64,000 nt of DNA from Colocasia esculenta (taxonomy: Eukaryota; Streptophyta; Magnoliopsida; Alismatales; Araceae), in contig CM024766.1 of assembly GCA_014218235.1 (NCBI GenBank), positions 54,607,545-54,671,544 on the forward strand, given 5' to 3'. The translations under genes were made by a program, and so were the position numbers. The notes under the pieces are model-generated. The model was not told the origin of the DNA. It worked only from the letters and a program-made list of their open reading frames with translations, and ran no database searches. This document shows, in pieces, positions 23,909 through 36,277 of the stretch. How positions within the stretch are numbered: the stretch's first letter is position 1; each line of letters begins with the position of its first letter.

Positions 23909-25123
23909 ATACCTCCATACTTTCAGAGATAGGTGAGATAAAAATAAATAAAACATGAAGGAGTTCAGATAGACAGTTGTTCAAAACATTTAAAGATAGA
24001 TAGACAGTTGTATGGGGAATATAAGGACTTTTCCTAAAAGTCATGGAGTTCTAACAATGGTAGGTGAGCTCTGATAGATAGCCCATGCTGCTTATACCTA
24101 CGATAACATTCACTCCATAGCAACAGTCAAAGGAAAAGAATTGAACTACTGTCAGCAAGCAAGAGGACGTATTGTATGATTATTTCAAATTTTTAACAAT
24201 GATATTTCATATGGTCATTTTGAATATAATTTTTCCACCTAACAGAATATTTAAAAATGATAACAAGAAGAACATTATTCTGTAATACTTATAAGTGTTA
24301 TTCACTCTGCAAAGAATCCCATAGAAATAATGAAATCCAATGAAATAAACAATATTAAGATTTCATGGATTCAGTGGAATGACAGATTGACACATCTATT
24401 ATTAAGTGCAAGTGCACAAGAGTTGATATAGGATACTTCGACTTTAATGAAGTCAGAGTCAAAGACATGCATACAACTCTTCAACTATATAGAAGTCGCA
24501 GTGAGACATTTGATTGACAAAAGACTTCGACTTGTTAAGAGTCAGAGTGATATAAGTTTGTTCACCAATCGATGTCATACTTTGACTTTTAAGAAGTTGG
24601 AGTGCCAGCAAATAGATAATAGACTTCGACTTTTTTGGAGTTCGGAGTAAGGTACAATCAACAAGACTTTGACTTATCTGAAGTCAGTGTAAGTTAGACT
24701 TTGACTTTCAAGGAGTCAGAGTAAGGCTCAACGGATAAGCAATCAGTATAAAGACTTCGACTTTTGAGGAGTTGGAGTCATGCCAGACTTCGACTTTTCC
24801 GGAGTCGGAGTACTACCAATTTGTTCATCAATTGAAGAAATACTTTGACTTTTCTAGAGTCGGAGTTAGTATGATATATAGTATACGTTGTGGGCTTAAA
24901 GAAGTTTCGTTTCAGTGTTGATACTTAGATTCTGTATTCACATAAATTTTGGCTAAGATATATTTCAGTAATGTATATGAAAAGCCTTTGTATTTGCATA
25001 TTAATTTTCATAAATGGTAGTAAAAAGATATTAAAATATATTAAAAGATTTTGTCATAGCAAAAATATTATGATAAATGTTTAGCAATATATTAGCAATA
25101 TTTTTAGGGATAGTTGCTCAACA
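23909..25123 (-). mobile_element. SIRE-related copia LTR fragment (family H)
   Basis: On the minus strand it begins TGTTGAGCAAC at 25123 and aligns in order with element E's LTR (29932 onward): the same T-rich start, the CATTTATGAAAA block, the AAGTATCAACA block, then the polymorphic repeat island, then the ACCTACCTACCA and GGTATGTATGGAGGTAT blocks. It is cut at 23909 by element B's LTR. Its repeat island uses a different word from E's. No primer site or polypurine tract adjoins 25123, so it is a solo LTR or remnant. Confidence 0.8.
24437..24862 (-). repeat. Array of GACTTCGACTT / GGAGTCGGAGT words
   Basis: About eight units, each with a GACTT(C/T)GACTT half followed by a GGAGT(C/T)GGAGT half, so each unit can fold into a short imperfect hairpin with CpG in the stem. 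Units are spaced 40-90 bp. This replaces the ATCGAT-word island of element E at the same place in the LTR. The frame at 24447-24650 is an artefact of the array. Confidence 0.8.
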
Positions 25124-27025
25124 ACTAAGCACAAAAGGTGGCAGAATTACATCTTAAACAAAATTATTCTTAAGTTCTATCGGCCTTGAAATAGCTACAG
25201 CAACTAAGAAATCTGCGACGACAAGAAGATCACCTCAGGTTGCTGAGTCTAGAAATGGTTCAAAACAAAGGCATGAGTTTGATAGGAACTCAACAGACAA
25301 AACCAACATATGAATCTAACAAATGAGCAGGGAGTATGGGTAGTTTATATGGAAATATAAGTATAAAAACTTTAATAAAGGGTACACCATAGATGTGGCT
25401 TAATAAATTTCAAATGTATAGAAAGGCATGCAACAAGATTTCAAACATAAATGGATCGACAAGTTTTTGAATTCAAACATATCAAATGGCATCATTAAAT
25501 CTCTCATGGTGATGTATATCATATAGCTAATCACCTATCGAGATAGAATGCTTATATATACATGCATAGTTAGAAATGTCCAGCGACTGAGCCTAACCAC
25601 CCTTGTTTAATTAATTGTGGGATGAAACTTTTGTCACGGCTGACCACCCATGTAAGATGCCAACCATGAGTAGCCCTAACCACCCCAGAAAGAGAATTCA
25701 ATATATCTTGCCAAGACATCCGGATATGGAACATATAGAAGTGTTGGTAGTATAAAAAGGAATTAGACAGAACTTCTCAAACATACATGCAAACTCACAA
25801 TGTGACATTATTCTAAGAAGATAGAGATGTTTCAGAAGAGACAAAGAAGGTCTTGATCATGCCTACCCTCTGAAGTTCGAGAATCTAGCTTGAGTTCCTT
25901 CCAGAGGATTGGGAGGTCTACTCCACCAGAAAGCTGCTATAGCTCCAAGCTCCTGCCTTCAGCTTCTAGAATTGCAAAAGGTAAAATGGCCAGCTGAAGG
26001 GGGTACTAGAGTTTAAAATGGAGTTCAAATTAGAGTTAGTAGACACTAACAAGGAGGTTCAGACACTTGACAAACATGCAGGCCAAGGGAGAGACACTAA
26101 ACCTAGTGGAGATGATTGGTTGAACTGAGAGTGGCAGGATTAAAAGGCAAGTGGTGAAATTCTTAGAGAAAACATGATTATCCTGTCAAGTACTGAGGTT
26201 GAAGTCAGAAGTTTGACTAGTCAAATGGGCTAGGTGAGCTTCTATCGATTAGAGAAGAAGTACTATACTGATTGGAGAGCAAAGGTATCAATAGAGAATA
26301 ATTATATCGATTGGAGAAGTAATGTACCACTTGGAGAACAAAGGTATCAATTGGAGAACAATTATACTGATTGGAGAAGTAATGCACTAACTAGAGAACA
26401 AATATACCAATTGGAAAACAAAGGTATCGATTGAAGAACAATTATACCGATTGGAGAAGTAATGTACTGATTGGAGAACAAAGATACCAATTGGAAAACA
26501 AAGGTATCGATTGGAGAACAATTATACCGATTGGAGAACAATTATAGTGATCGGAGAAGTAATGTACTAATTGGAGAACAAATATACTGATTGGAGAACA
26601 AAGATATCGATTGAAGAACAATTATATCGATTGAAGAAGTAATTTACCGATCGGAGAACAAAGATACCGATTAGAGAACAGAGGTATTGATTGGAGAACA
26701 ATTATACTGATTGGAGAAGTAATGTATCAATTGGAGAACAAAGGTATTGATTGGAGAACAATTATAACGATTGGAAAACAATTATATGAATTAGAGAACA
26801 CATGAAAGCTTCTAGTCAGATTACTGAAGAGGGTTTCGATTACTGAAGAGGGTTCCTAGGTTCTAGCCCATTATTATTAAATCTTTTCCTCATAAATGGT
26901 GAGTTCCAGTTAAAAGCATGGAGGTAAATAGCTAATTCTAGATAGGGGAAAATTTTTTGAGACAATTTTCAAGAGTAAACTTAAAGGTTCTGGACCTAAG
27001 GTCCTAAACAAAGGATATTAAACCT
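25124..27025. other. Unassigned repeat-derived stretch
   Basis: No gene, primer site or polymerase motif is seen. It contains a TATAAAAA at 25751-25758 (plus), about 550 bp of ordinary sequence after it, then a 20-bp tandem array (26258-26812). The layout (AT-rich start, TATA, word array) resembles the LTRs in this window, but neither terminus is recognisable. It is probably the target DNA of family H and D1, itself an old LTR. Confidence 0.4.
26258..26812. repeat. 20-bp tandem array with ATTGG core
   Basis: About 26 head-to-tail units of 19-21 bp of the form (C/T)GATTGGAGAA followed by one of four tails (CAAAGGTAT, CAATTATAC, GTAATGTAC, CAAATATAC). The tails tend to recur in the same order, giving a roughly 80-bp higher-order repeat. 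Most units carry ATTGG (CCAAT on the other strand). The frame at 26234-26434 simply translates it; 20 is not a multiple of three. Confidence 0.9.
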
Positions 27026-29931
27026 TGTCATCCCATATATTTTAAATTTTCAGTAGCAACCCAAATTTTTGTAAATTCTTGATAAATAGAAAATATATTA
27101 TCATGCATAAAATGTCATCGGAATTAAACAAAAATTTATAAGTATGAAATAAATAATATATTACAATGATAGATAAAGAAATCATGAAGAATTGAACACG
27201 TTAGACCTAACAAAGCTGTAAGAGCCAAACAAAATATGATAAAATCGAAAATGTGTTATTACATGTACATAACCCCAAAGGCCATCAAATCAAACATGAT
27301 AATTAGACCCTCAAGAGTTTATTGGGCCTAGTGTGTGGCTTAAATGAGCCCAAAATAGTAAAAACTAATATTTAATTCAAAATACCCACTTAAAGAGTTA
27401 ATTAATGGATTAGTAATCCTAATTGGGCCATAAACATGTGCTAAAACCAAAATTAGCCATAGTCCATCCTGGATGGGAGTCTTCCCAACCAAAACCCTAA
27501 AGAAATTCGGAGTTGGAGGCTCTAAGGAAGGAAATAAACAATAGGAAACTCGTAATTAGGTAGTTAGAGTCTCATTAGGACTCCTAATGACCTATTTCTT
27601 TAAATACAACCAATTCCCTCCCATGGACGACCTAACTTGCTTCTAAGGAGGCTTTGGACGTAGGAGAATGATGAAGGAAAGAGAAAGACGAGAGGATTTG
27701 GAGCTTTTCCTCGTTCTTCCCCAAGGTTCGTGCAAGAAACCCTAAAAGACTAAAACGACCAAAGGTAGATGATCTCTTGAACTTAATCTAATTAAATGAA
27801 CCGTTAGGTACTTCTCGATTTTAGGAATCTCATGAACTTGTTTTCCCAAATGTTATCATGTCATTTACTTGTATTTCATGTTAAAAACTCTCTTCTCATG
27901 TCCTACCTAACCCATCATGTTCCCCTTAAATCTTTCTCCATGCTTTATCTCAAGATGAGAAATTCCTACTGTAGATACTTATTGATGTCCTGAACATGAT
28001 GGTACCATTTTCACCATTTTTTATAGTATATCTTTTATGAATTTCTTAATCTATGCTCACTCTATCATAAATCATGTTCTTCGTGAAGGACCTCAATTGT
28101 ATCATGTTGAAACCAGTATAAAACCCTAATTACTGGTTACAGTTTGTACTCCTATATGTCTACTTTCATTTTCCCCCAAGTTCCATGCCTTTTCAGCACG
28201 TATATGTTGAGAATTTCGAGGTTTAAGTGTACTGTGTCGTGACCTCTTAAAGGGCAACTCAAAGCCCAAGGTAGTTGTTTTCCCTTTTGGGTTAGGATAG
28301 AGGCCCCTTAATCTCAATGGCCCGATACATCACGATCTAGGGCTTGTCGCGACGTAGGGTACTGTCACGTTTTTAACATGATGGGACAATATGACGAGAT
28401 CTTGTTCTTGTCACTTCCTAGAAATCCATCGCACTCTTAACGTAAATGGGAAGGTATGACACATTATTTACCTGATCTGTTAGGTACCCTGTCACGTTCT
28501 TTGTTGACCTTAGTCGCATTCTTGATATCCCTATCGCGTTCTTCATAACACTATGATGCATTCATAGGCTTTCACCCTAAAAATGAGTTTTCTCAAACAT
28601 GTGTACTTAACAGTAAGTTAATGTTGTGTACACCCCATGAACATCTGTTAATGACTAGTAATAAAGTGGTAAATTGACTTAATCATGTTAAACTCATCGT
28701 TTAAAATGTTAACTCTCACGCTCTTAGAAATATTCATCTCACACCATGGTTTTCTACTATTGCTCTTGAGACCGTTGTCTCATGTGGAGTGTACTCACCG
28801 TGTTGTATATAGGAACACTCTTCCATGACTGATGGACTCTTTGTCAAGTTCCTCCTATCAAACTAGAACATCTTCATGTGAGACCTCCGTAAGCCTCTAT
28901 TGGCCTTGGATTCCCACAAGGTCAATGAGCTGGTTGTACCATACAAATAGGATACCTTTCCGATCATGCCGGAGAACTGTACAACATGTATCAACCAACT
29001 ATGTGTCAATTGTCTTGCTGTTCTCATCTTGTCTTGACCCTATTGTTTTTTGTGGTTTTGTAAATAAGAACCCAGATTTGTTCTTGGATTACAAGTTCTC
29101 ATCTTGCTCTCTTGCTGAAATATCATCTTACTCCATAACCTTCTCGTGGCCATAAAGTGATTGTCTACACAAAATCATATGGATCTTCAGATCTATTGGA
29201 CTAACAATTCTAGGCGTTAATAGGACTTTGGTCAGGTTCTAAATATCGTGTACCTACAGCGGTTGTTGACCATGGTGTTGGCATTGCACTGCAAATTGTG
29301 TTAATCGTGTTAAATTGGTCTAAGACAATCAAATCGTGTACTCGTATATCGTTTTTGTCACATCGTGATCGTGATATAGACAAATCATGTTCTCGTTATT
29401 CGTGACATGCTCTTTCATGCTTGTTTGTGCAAGATTCATGTCTGTCTTGTCTTGTTACTTGTTCAGTTCTCGTGCTTTCTACTTGTTATTTGAACTCTTG
29501 TTATCATGTTCATGCTTTTAGATATCTTGCTTGCCTTAAAGTGTTAATTTATGTAAAGCCTACTCGATTCAAAAGATTTAAGATCCACTGAGCGTTCACT
29601 TACACAGTTGCTACATCTATTTGTTGGTGATGAAGAATTCGATGAGATGTATGGGGACGGGCAAGAGTGAACAAGTGCCCAAATGTCTCAGTGTTGAAGA
29701 TCATCTAGTTGGGGTCAAGATTGCTAGTTCTATGGTATTTTGCCTTAGCAATGTATTAGTCTTGATGGGCCCTATGTATTGGCCTGAAGAGTAAATGTAA
29801 TGGACCTTTGGATTATGAATGAATGGAATAAAGTTTGACTAGTGGTTATGTTGTTTTGTGTCCATTTTGTGGTATGGTTTATGTTTAGATTACTGGTCTA
29901 GTGTGCATGCTCATACCGCTACTAACTACTT
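27026..29931 (+). mobile_element. 5' LTR of gypsy element D1, first part
   Basis: It begins TGTCATCCC at 27026. It continues to 29931, where copia element E is inserted, and resumes at 54541-54569, ending GGGGCATGACA (a short inverted repeat of the start). Rejoined length is about 2.94 kb. It is homologous in its middle to the LTRs at 40783-44616 (reversed) and 58400-63113: the GCCTCCGTAAG...GGTTGTACCA block at 28890-28945 is found in all three. A TATA-like TTAAATAC lies near 27600. A word cluster (GTCGCGAC at 28346-28353, TGTCACGTTCTT twice, TATCGCGTTCTT) lies at 28346-28560. Confidence 0.85.
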
Positions 29932-30164
29932 TGTTGAGCAACTATTAATATCTATTTTTTCTAAATTGCTAAATAGTTAATTATGATATTTTTGATATGA
30001 CAAAACCTTTAAATATCTTCGCCTTTACCATTTATGAAAAATAATAATTCAAAAGGCTCTTATGTATACAAACATATTTCTGCCAAAGTTCATGCTTACA
30101 TAGAACCTAAGTATCAACAGAACCTAAATTTCTCTAAGACCACAGCGTACATTGTATATCATAC

Positions 30165-30410
30165 CAACATCGACTTTATCCAATATCGATTTCATTTCAC
30201 TCTAACATTGACTTCTGTTGAACATCGATTTCTATTCAACATCGATTTCATTTCACTCAAACATCGACATTATTCAACATCGATTTCATTCAAACATCGA
30301 TTTCACCTGAACATAGATTTCTATTCAACATCAATTTCATTTCACTCAAATATCGACTTTATTCAACATCGATTTCATTTCATTCAAACATCGATTTCAC
30401 TTGAACATTG
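30165..30410 (+). repeat. ATCGAT-word array, 5' LTR of E (left part)
   Basis: A single-orientation array of ACATCGATTTC / ACATCGACTT units spaced 14-22 bp. It is interrupted by the solo LTR at 30411 and resumes at 32512-32830. The counterpart in the 3' LTR is 52405-52980. Confidence 0.9.
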
Positions 30411-32511
30411 TGTTGCCCAGTTGACGAGCCCAGAGGGGGGGGGTGAATGGGTCTTTAAAAATTATTTAGCTAATACCTGTACTTAAAACATGCATACAAA
30501 AATATTCTTTGATGAAGGTTAGCGAAGGTTAGTGTAAACAACAAACACACAGAAAGCAATCACACAAGGCAAGGAATTATCCTGGTTCGGACCTCCTCTT
30601 CTTAGGAGTCCTACGTCCAGTCCCTGAGCAACAACTCAGGATTTTACTATCTAGGGTACAGTCCCCCTATGGACACTACAGCACCCAGCCACAGCTGGTC
30701 TTCCTTCACATAAAGGGAACAACACATCCTAGATCCCACCAGGTCTTCCTTCACAACCGAAGGGAAACACACACAACAATCAATGAAAAAGAGATCAAGC
30801 CCCTAGATCAAGATTTAACAAGCCAAGATCAGAATCTAACAGAATTGAGAGCACAAGATCTAAACAATGCACCCACTCTTAAAACTTCACAGGCTCTCTT
30901 AGGACTTGAATCACAGCGCAGAGAGCAAAGAGCTATGAACTGATGGGAATGAGGCTAGGCTCTTTTCTGGAGAACTCACAGAGAACTTGAACTCAGTTGC
31001 TTGGAAGCGATGTCTCTAAAAAAACTTTCTACGCTGGGGTTTCACTCTTGCTTATATATATTTTGTTTGAAATTCGAATGTTGAGAAGTCCGTTGTCTCT
31101 ACGCTTTGTTTATGTTAGACTGCTTGACACTTGGAAGCTTCCAATCAATAGTCTTTTATCCATTTGTGCACGCAAAGAGATAGGATCTTCTGTAACATCC
31201 TTTGGCTTCTATTTTGTCCAACGTTGTATCACTAGAGCTGTCAGTGACCTGCATATATTAAATGCTAGAGCAGTAGACAGCTAGGCTGTCTCTTGTTGTC
31301 AGTTAACGTTAGGACAAGAGTTCATAGAAATAGTAATGCCATTTTGCTGTATCTAAAAAATGCATACAGAGTATGCATGATAATGGACGATATCGTCTGC
31401 ATGCATGCAGAGATATGTTCAGTCTTCATTAAATGCATAGATGTCAGAAAGATATGTGCGAAGACTTTGACTATTCAACGCTTTTAGATATCAAGTCGTT
31501 ATAAACAAAAATCGATGCATTCATGACTTATGAAATCGTTATGTACTAACTGCCAAATCGTTGTAACTTAGCATCAAATCGATATGTTTCTACAAAGGAA
31601 TCGTTATGATCAAGATGATATAATCAAATCGTTATGAGTTACAAGAAAATCGTTGTGATCAATAAAGAAATCATTGTAGAAGGCAAATCGTTGTGTTCAT
31701 TAAGGAAATTGTTATGAACACTTAAGAAATCGTTAAGGCAAACCAAATTGTTATGACAACTTAAGAAATCGTTGCGATGACCAAATCGTTATGACAACTT
31801 AAGAAATCGTTGCGATGACCAAATCGTTATGACAACTTAAGAAATCGTTGCGATGAGCAAATCGTTATTACAACTTAAGAAATCGTTGCGATGACCAAAT
31901 CGTTATGACAACTTAAGAAATCATTGAGATGAGCAAATCGTTATGACAACTTAAGAAATCGTTGCGAGAGCAAGTCATTACGATGACTAAAGGAATCATT
32001 ACGAGAGCAAGTCGTTACGATGACTAAAGGAATCGTTACGAAAGCAAGTCGTTACGATAACTAAAGGAATCGTTACGAGAGCAAATCGTTACGATGACTA
32101 AAGGAATCGTTACGAGAGAAAGTCGTTACGATAACTAAAGGAATCGTTACGAAAGCAAGTCGTTACGATGACTAAAGGAATCGTTACGAAGGCAAGTCGT
32201 TATGATAACTAAAGGAATCGTTATGAAGGCAATTCGATACGATAATGATTTCTGTTTAAATCTAAATGATGTTTGAGGTTATGAGGAAATCATTGTAGCA
32301 TAAGGAAAGTCGATGTGGACTTAGAAATTTCATGTTGAACTTAATATTGCTTCAGAAAGGGTAATACTTACCAAATTTGCTTGATTTTCCTGTAGTATTT
32401 CCTATGCTCAAGACTTATGGAATATGTGTTAGTAATCTTTGACATGGTTTTGTTAATCACCAAAATAAATATATAATTAATTCAAATTACATGGGGACAG
32501 ACTGATCATCA
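30411..32511 (-). mobile_element. SIRE-like solo LTR (family G) in E's LTR
   Basis: A 2101-bp insert with TG...CA ends, flanked by CATTG at 30406-30410 and 32512-32516. The plus-strand left end (TGTTGCCCAG, then a G-run and TGAATGGGTC) is the complement of a SIRE-type LTR 3' end such as the one at 34400-34450, so it lies on the minus strand. A TATATATA run near 31052 may be its promoter. The ATCCTGGTTC block near 30580 is shared with the LTR at 60758-62290. It carries a long tandem array (31497-32240). The frames at 30997-31487 have no recognisable product. Confidence 0.9.
31497..32240. repeat. AATCGTTA tandem array, 37-38 bp units
   Basis: After scattered copies of AAATCGTTATGA (31497-31740), a 38-bp unit with two words (AAATCGTTGCGATGACC and AAATCGTTATGACAACTTAAG) repeats about five times. 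A related 37-bp unit (GGAATCGTTACGA...AAGTCGTTACGATGACTAAA) then repeats about seven times. The core TCGTTACGA is nearly self-complementary. Confidence 0.92.
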
Positions 32512-32830
32512 CATTGATTTCTATTCAACATCGATTTCATTTCACTCAAACATCGACTTTATTCAACATCGATTCACTCTAACATCGACTTCACTTGAAC
32601 ATCGATTTCTATTCAACATTGATTTCATTTCACTTAAACATCGACTTCATTCAACATCAATTTCAGTTCAACAACGATTTCATCTAGAACATCGATTACG
32701 CCTCAACATCGATTACACTTATACATGGATTATGTTCACATCGACTTCATTTCAACATCGATTACATTCATACATAGATTACATTCAAACACCGATTACA
32801 CTCAAACATCGATTACCTATATGAAACATC
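32512..32830 (+). repeat. ATCGAT-word array, 5' LTR of E (right part)
   Basis: Continuation of the array interrupted at 30410. Words shift from ACATCGATTTC to ACATCGATTACA towards the right, as they do in the 3' LTR. Confidence 0.88.
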
Positions 32831-33712
32831 AATTGCATCAGAAAGTCAAAGTAGCTATATTTCTTCTAAAGTCAAAGTTTATTATCTGTTGCAGTTGTAT
32901 TGCTGTTTCTTACTCCGACTCCTTGAAAGTCAAAGTTTCTCATATCAACCTCTGTATACCTATACTTAGATGATCTTTTGTGTTTCTATAGTGAGCACAA
33001 CTTAATGTAATCATTACATAAGTTTTACATTGAAATATCTTTTATATAAAGATAGTTTCCTTAAGTCCTATAAATCATGTTTCTTTCAGTTAATTTAAAA
33101 TTCAATTACCTTTTTGGAGGGAAAAATATTTTATTCAATATTAGTCATCTGTGAAATATCCTTTTTGAGATCTGTAAAAGATTCAGAAATATTTTGTTAT
33201 CCCTTCCACTGACAGGAAGGTAAGTTGATCGACAAATGGTGAAGAAATTTAATGCTTGATAGGTATAAGCTATATGGACTATCTGTCAGAACCTACCTAC
33301 CACTGTCAGAAACCCAATGACTTTCAGAAAAAGATCATGTGAAACTGTCTGTTCATTCTTAAATGTTCTGAACTTCTGTCTGAACTTCCTCATACATTAT
33401 ACTCTTTTATATAACATACCTCCTAAGGTATGAATGGAGGTATATGCTTTCGTCTTGTCATTTCAGATTTGCAGAACATTTAATGAAGCATGCCTAGCCT
33501 TCAGCCTTGAGCATGAAACTTACAGAATAATCATGAAGATGTCTATCAAGCAATGAAGCTACCCATAGCATGAAGACGTTGGATCTCCTAGATCTGAAAT
33601 GAATGAGTGTCATGACAAAAATCTCAAAGACATCAACATCCAAAGCACTAACAGATATCCTTCAATGGCTAGCTTCCAACGGGCAGATTCAAACGGGAAG
33701 ATATTTGAAGCC

Positions 33713-33722
33713 TATATATAAG
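33713..33722 (+). promoter_or_regulatory. TATA box of E 5' LTR
   Basis: TATATATAAG preceded by GAAGCC, identical to the sequence at 53799-53808 in the 3' LTR. The word array lies upstream of it, in U3. Confidence 0.7.
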
Positions 33723-34452
33723 CTTAAATTCAAACCAAGAAAATAGCGAGAAAAAAAAGAACAGAGAATACAAGACATCAACATAAAATCAACTCATTTC
33801 TGAAAGCCAAAAGCAAGAAGTGCCATTCTGCTCAGCCTTCGACTTCCTTGCTAATCTCTGATTCGAAGAAGTCTTGTTCTCCTTGGGTGGCAGTCTGCAT
33901 TGCAAACTTCACTTTGTCCACCTTCTCAATTTCAGAAAGAGCTAAAGACTCATTTCCATTTATTTCTCTTTCTGATTCTCTATGTTTGCTCATTCTGTTG
34001 AGCAGACACACAAGTGTATTTGTTTTACTTCTGTGTAAGATAACCTGTAGAGGGTTTGTTCCCTACAGTTTCCCTCTTGTGAAGGGAAGACCTACTGGTG
34101 TAGGTAGTCTTTGTACCCCTTGGTTAAGGGAAGACTTGCTTGGGACCAAGTGGGATTGTAATACCTCTCAGAGTTGATATAAGGCCAAGCATTCTTGGCA
34201 GTTAGTGAAATCCCAAGTGGTTTTCTTGGGGACTGGTTGTAGGACTTCCATGTGGGAAGGGTCGAACTAGGATAAAATCCTTGGGCATTTTGTGTGATTG
34301 ATTCTGCCAAGTTTTCACTTGTTTGACACACATCACACTAAGTACTAACAACTCTATTTAGTGTTATCTAGTTTTCAGATAATTTTTAAAGAGTAAAAAA
34401 ATCCTATTCACCCCCCTCTAGGACAACAATTGTGCCATCTCGATCCAACAAG

Positions 34453-34464
34453 TGGTATCAGAGC
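34453..34464 (+). other. Primer-binding site of element E
   Basis: TGGTATCAGAGC two bases after the 5' LTR end (34450), complementary to the 3' end of plant initiator tRNA-Met. Confidence 0.95.
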
Positions 34465-34501
34465 GAGGTCTTCTAAGAAGAATCGAAAGATTTGAGAAGA
34501 G

Positions 34502-36277
34502 ATGGCAGCTGAATCTCACAACTATGAAGGTCAGTCAGTTACCCGACCACCATTCTTCGATGGTAAGGACTACCAATATTGGAAGATGTGAATGGAATGC
34601 TTCATCAGAGGCATAAACTTTGATCTATGGCAGGTAAAAGAACAAGGTGATTTCATTATTGCTCCTGCTAAAGGTACTACTGTAATTACAACAGTTGATA
34701 AAGTTAAATTGTCTATAAATTTCCAAGCAAGAAATTACCTATGTTGTGCTTTATCAAACAGAGAATTTAATAGATTATCAGCATGCAAATCTACAAAAGA
34801 AATGTGGGATAAATTGCAGGTAACATATGAGGGAACTGACAAAGTAAAACAAACAAGAATAGATATTCTTGTCTCACAATATGAGTAATTTAAAATGCTT
34901 CCTAATGAAAATATTACTCAAATGTACAATAGATTTTCAAACATAGTAGTTGGTTTAAGCTCTCTTGGAAAAGATCTTTCTGATGAAGAAACTATTAGAA
35001 AAATTCTAAGATCTTTAACTCATTCATGGACCCCTAAGGTCATTGCTATTGAAGAAGCTCATGATTTAGCAAAACTTCCCATTGATAAATTGATTGGTTC
35101 ACTTATGGCTCATGAAATAAATATGGAAAGATTTTCTGAAAGTACTTCGAAAAAGAAAATGTCAAATGCTTTGAAAGCTACAGACTTCTTCCTCTGAAGA
35201 TTCAAAAGAGAGATCAGATGACAGTGATGATGAAGTCTTCCTGTCAAGAAAACTCTAATGAATTTTGGCCAAGAAGAAGAAATTCGGCTCAAAGAGATAC
35301 TTCAAAAGAGAAAAGAAGAAAGAACCAACCTGTTATGAATGCAATCAACCTGAACATTACAAATCAGAATGTCCTAAGCTCAAGAAGAAGGACTCACCTG
35401 AATAGTTTGAGAAAAAGAAAGGAAAAGAAAGAAAAATAAAAAAATATAAAAAGAAGGCAATGGCTGCAACTTGGGATAGTGAAGAAGCTACAACTTTAGA
35501 CTCCTCAAATTCAGAATTAGAAGAAGAGGAACAAGTCAATCTAGCCCTCATGGCAGGACTAGACCAGGTAAACTCTAAAACATCTTTTACTTCATGTTTA
35601 GAATCCGACTCTGATAATTTAGAAGATGCATTCAATGAACTGTATGAAAAATATAAAACAATGGTTAAACAAATGAAAATAGTTAAGTTAAACCTACTAA
35701 ATCAAGAAAAATCCATCACCTCTCTAAAAATGAAGTAGAAAAGTTAGGACAAAACTTAACTGAAACTAAAAGATCTAATGAACTACTATGTGAGGATTTA
35801 AAAATTAAAAACATTAAACTCATGCAACTCGAAGCAAATCTAAAAGAACTACAAGATGAAGAAAAATTAAGAGAAGAAAACATTTATCTAAAAACAACTA
35901 TAGACAAAATTACTAGTTGTAAAACATCATTCGTTGTAAAATGAAAAGGCGCTCGAACAGGCAAAAAGAAATATGGAGCAGGCTACATACCTCCATCAAA
36001 TGAGGAGAAAATTATTTATCCTGAAAAATACCCAACTCCAAAATTTGCGAAAGAAAAGGAAATCAAAAATCCCATAAAAGTTAATCAATATGTCTATAGA
36101 CAAAAACAGAAATCCAATAAAACTACACATACAAAGAATGCATATGATCTGTGTTGTAGTCATTGTAATGAATTAGGACACACAATCAACACTTGCACAA
36201 CTAGACACTTGCATTGGATTCGAAAAACTAACCATCAAGGACCCAAGAGAATTTGGGTACCAAAAATTAAAACTTAG
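34502..36277 (+). pseudogene. gag: Element E gag
   Basis: The ATG at 34502 opens M-A-A-E-S-H-N-Y-E-G, followed by the F-D-G-K-D-Y-x-Y-W-K motif of copia gag. A first CCHC knuckle (C-Y-E-C-N-Q-P-E-H-Y-K-S-E-C) lies near 35330-35372, then an acidic and Lys/Leu-rich stretch likely to form coiled coil (35460-35930), and a second knuckle (C-S-H-C-N-E-L-G-H-T-I-N-T-C) near 36154-36196. Stops: TGA 34589-34591 (Arg), TAA 34886-34888 (Gln), a frameshift near 35180, TAG in the linker at about 35405, TAG near 35736, TGA at 35942. Two widely spaced knuckles with a long helical insert fit the SIRE type. Confidence 0.85.

Larger units (their letters stand above)
29932..34450 (+). mobile_element. 5' LTR of element E
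   Basis: It starts TGTTGAGCAAC and ends GATCCAACA, like the 3' LTR at 52238-54535. It is about 2.41 kb once the 2101-bp insert and its 5-bp duplication are removed (3' LTR 2298 bp). It contains an ATCGAT word array (30165-30410 and 32512-32830), a TATA box (33713-33722) and the CACCCCCCT...CAACA end block typical of SIRE-type LTRs. The frame at 30034-30486 is a translation of the array, and 33848-34177 is also non-genic. Confidence 0.93.

Noticed and set aside
28832..29155. 107-residue open frame resembling a small secreted protein
   Set aside because: It lies inside D1's LTR; the homologous parts of D2 and D3 have no matching frame.
30034..30486. 150-residue open frame
   Set aside because: It is the translation of LTR sequence and its ATCGAT array, runs into a nested solo LTR, and has no counterpart frame in the other LTR.
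34592..35197. A host gene with retroviral-like gag domain
   Set aside because: It sits directly after an LTR and primer site and is followed by copia pol in order; it is element E's gag with stops.
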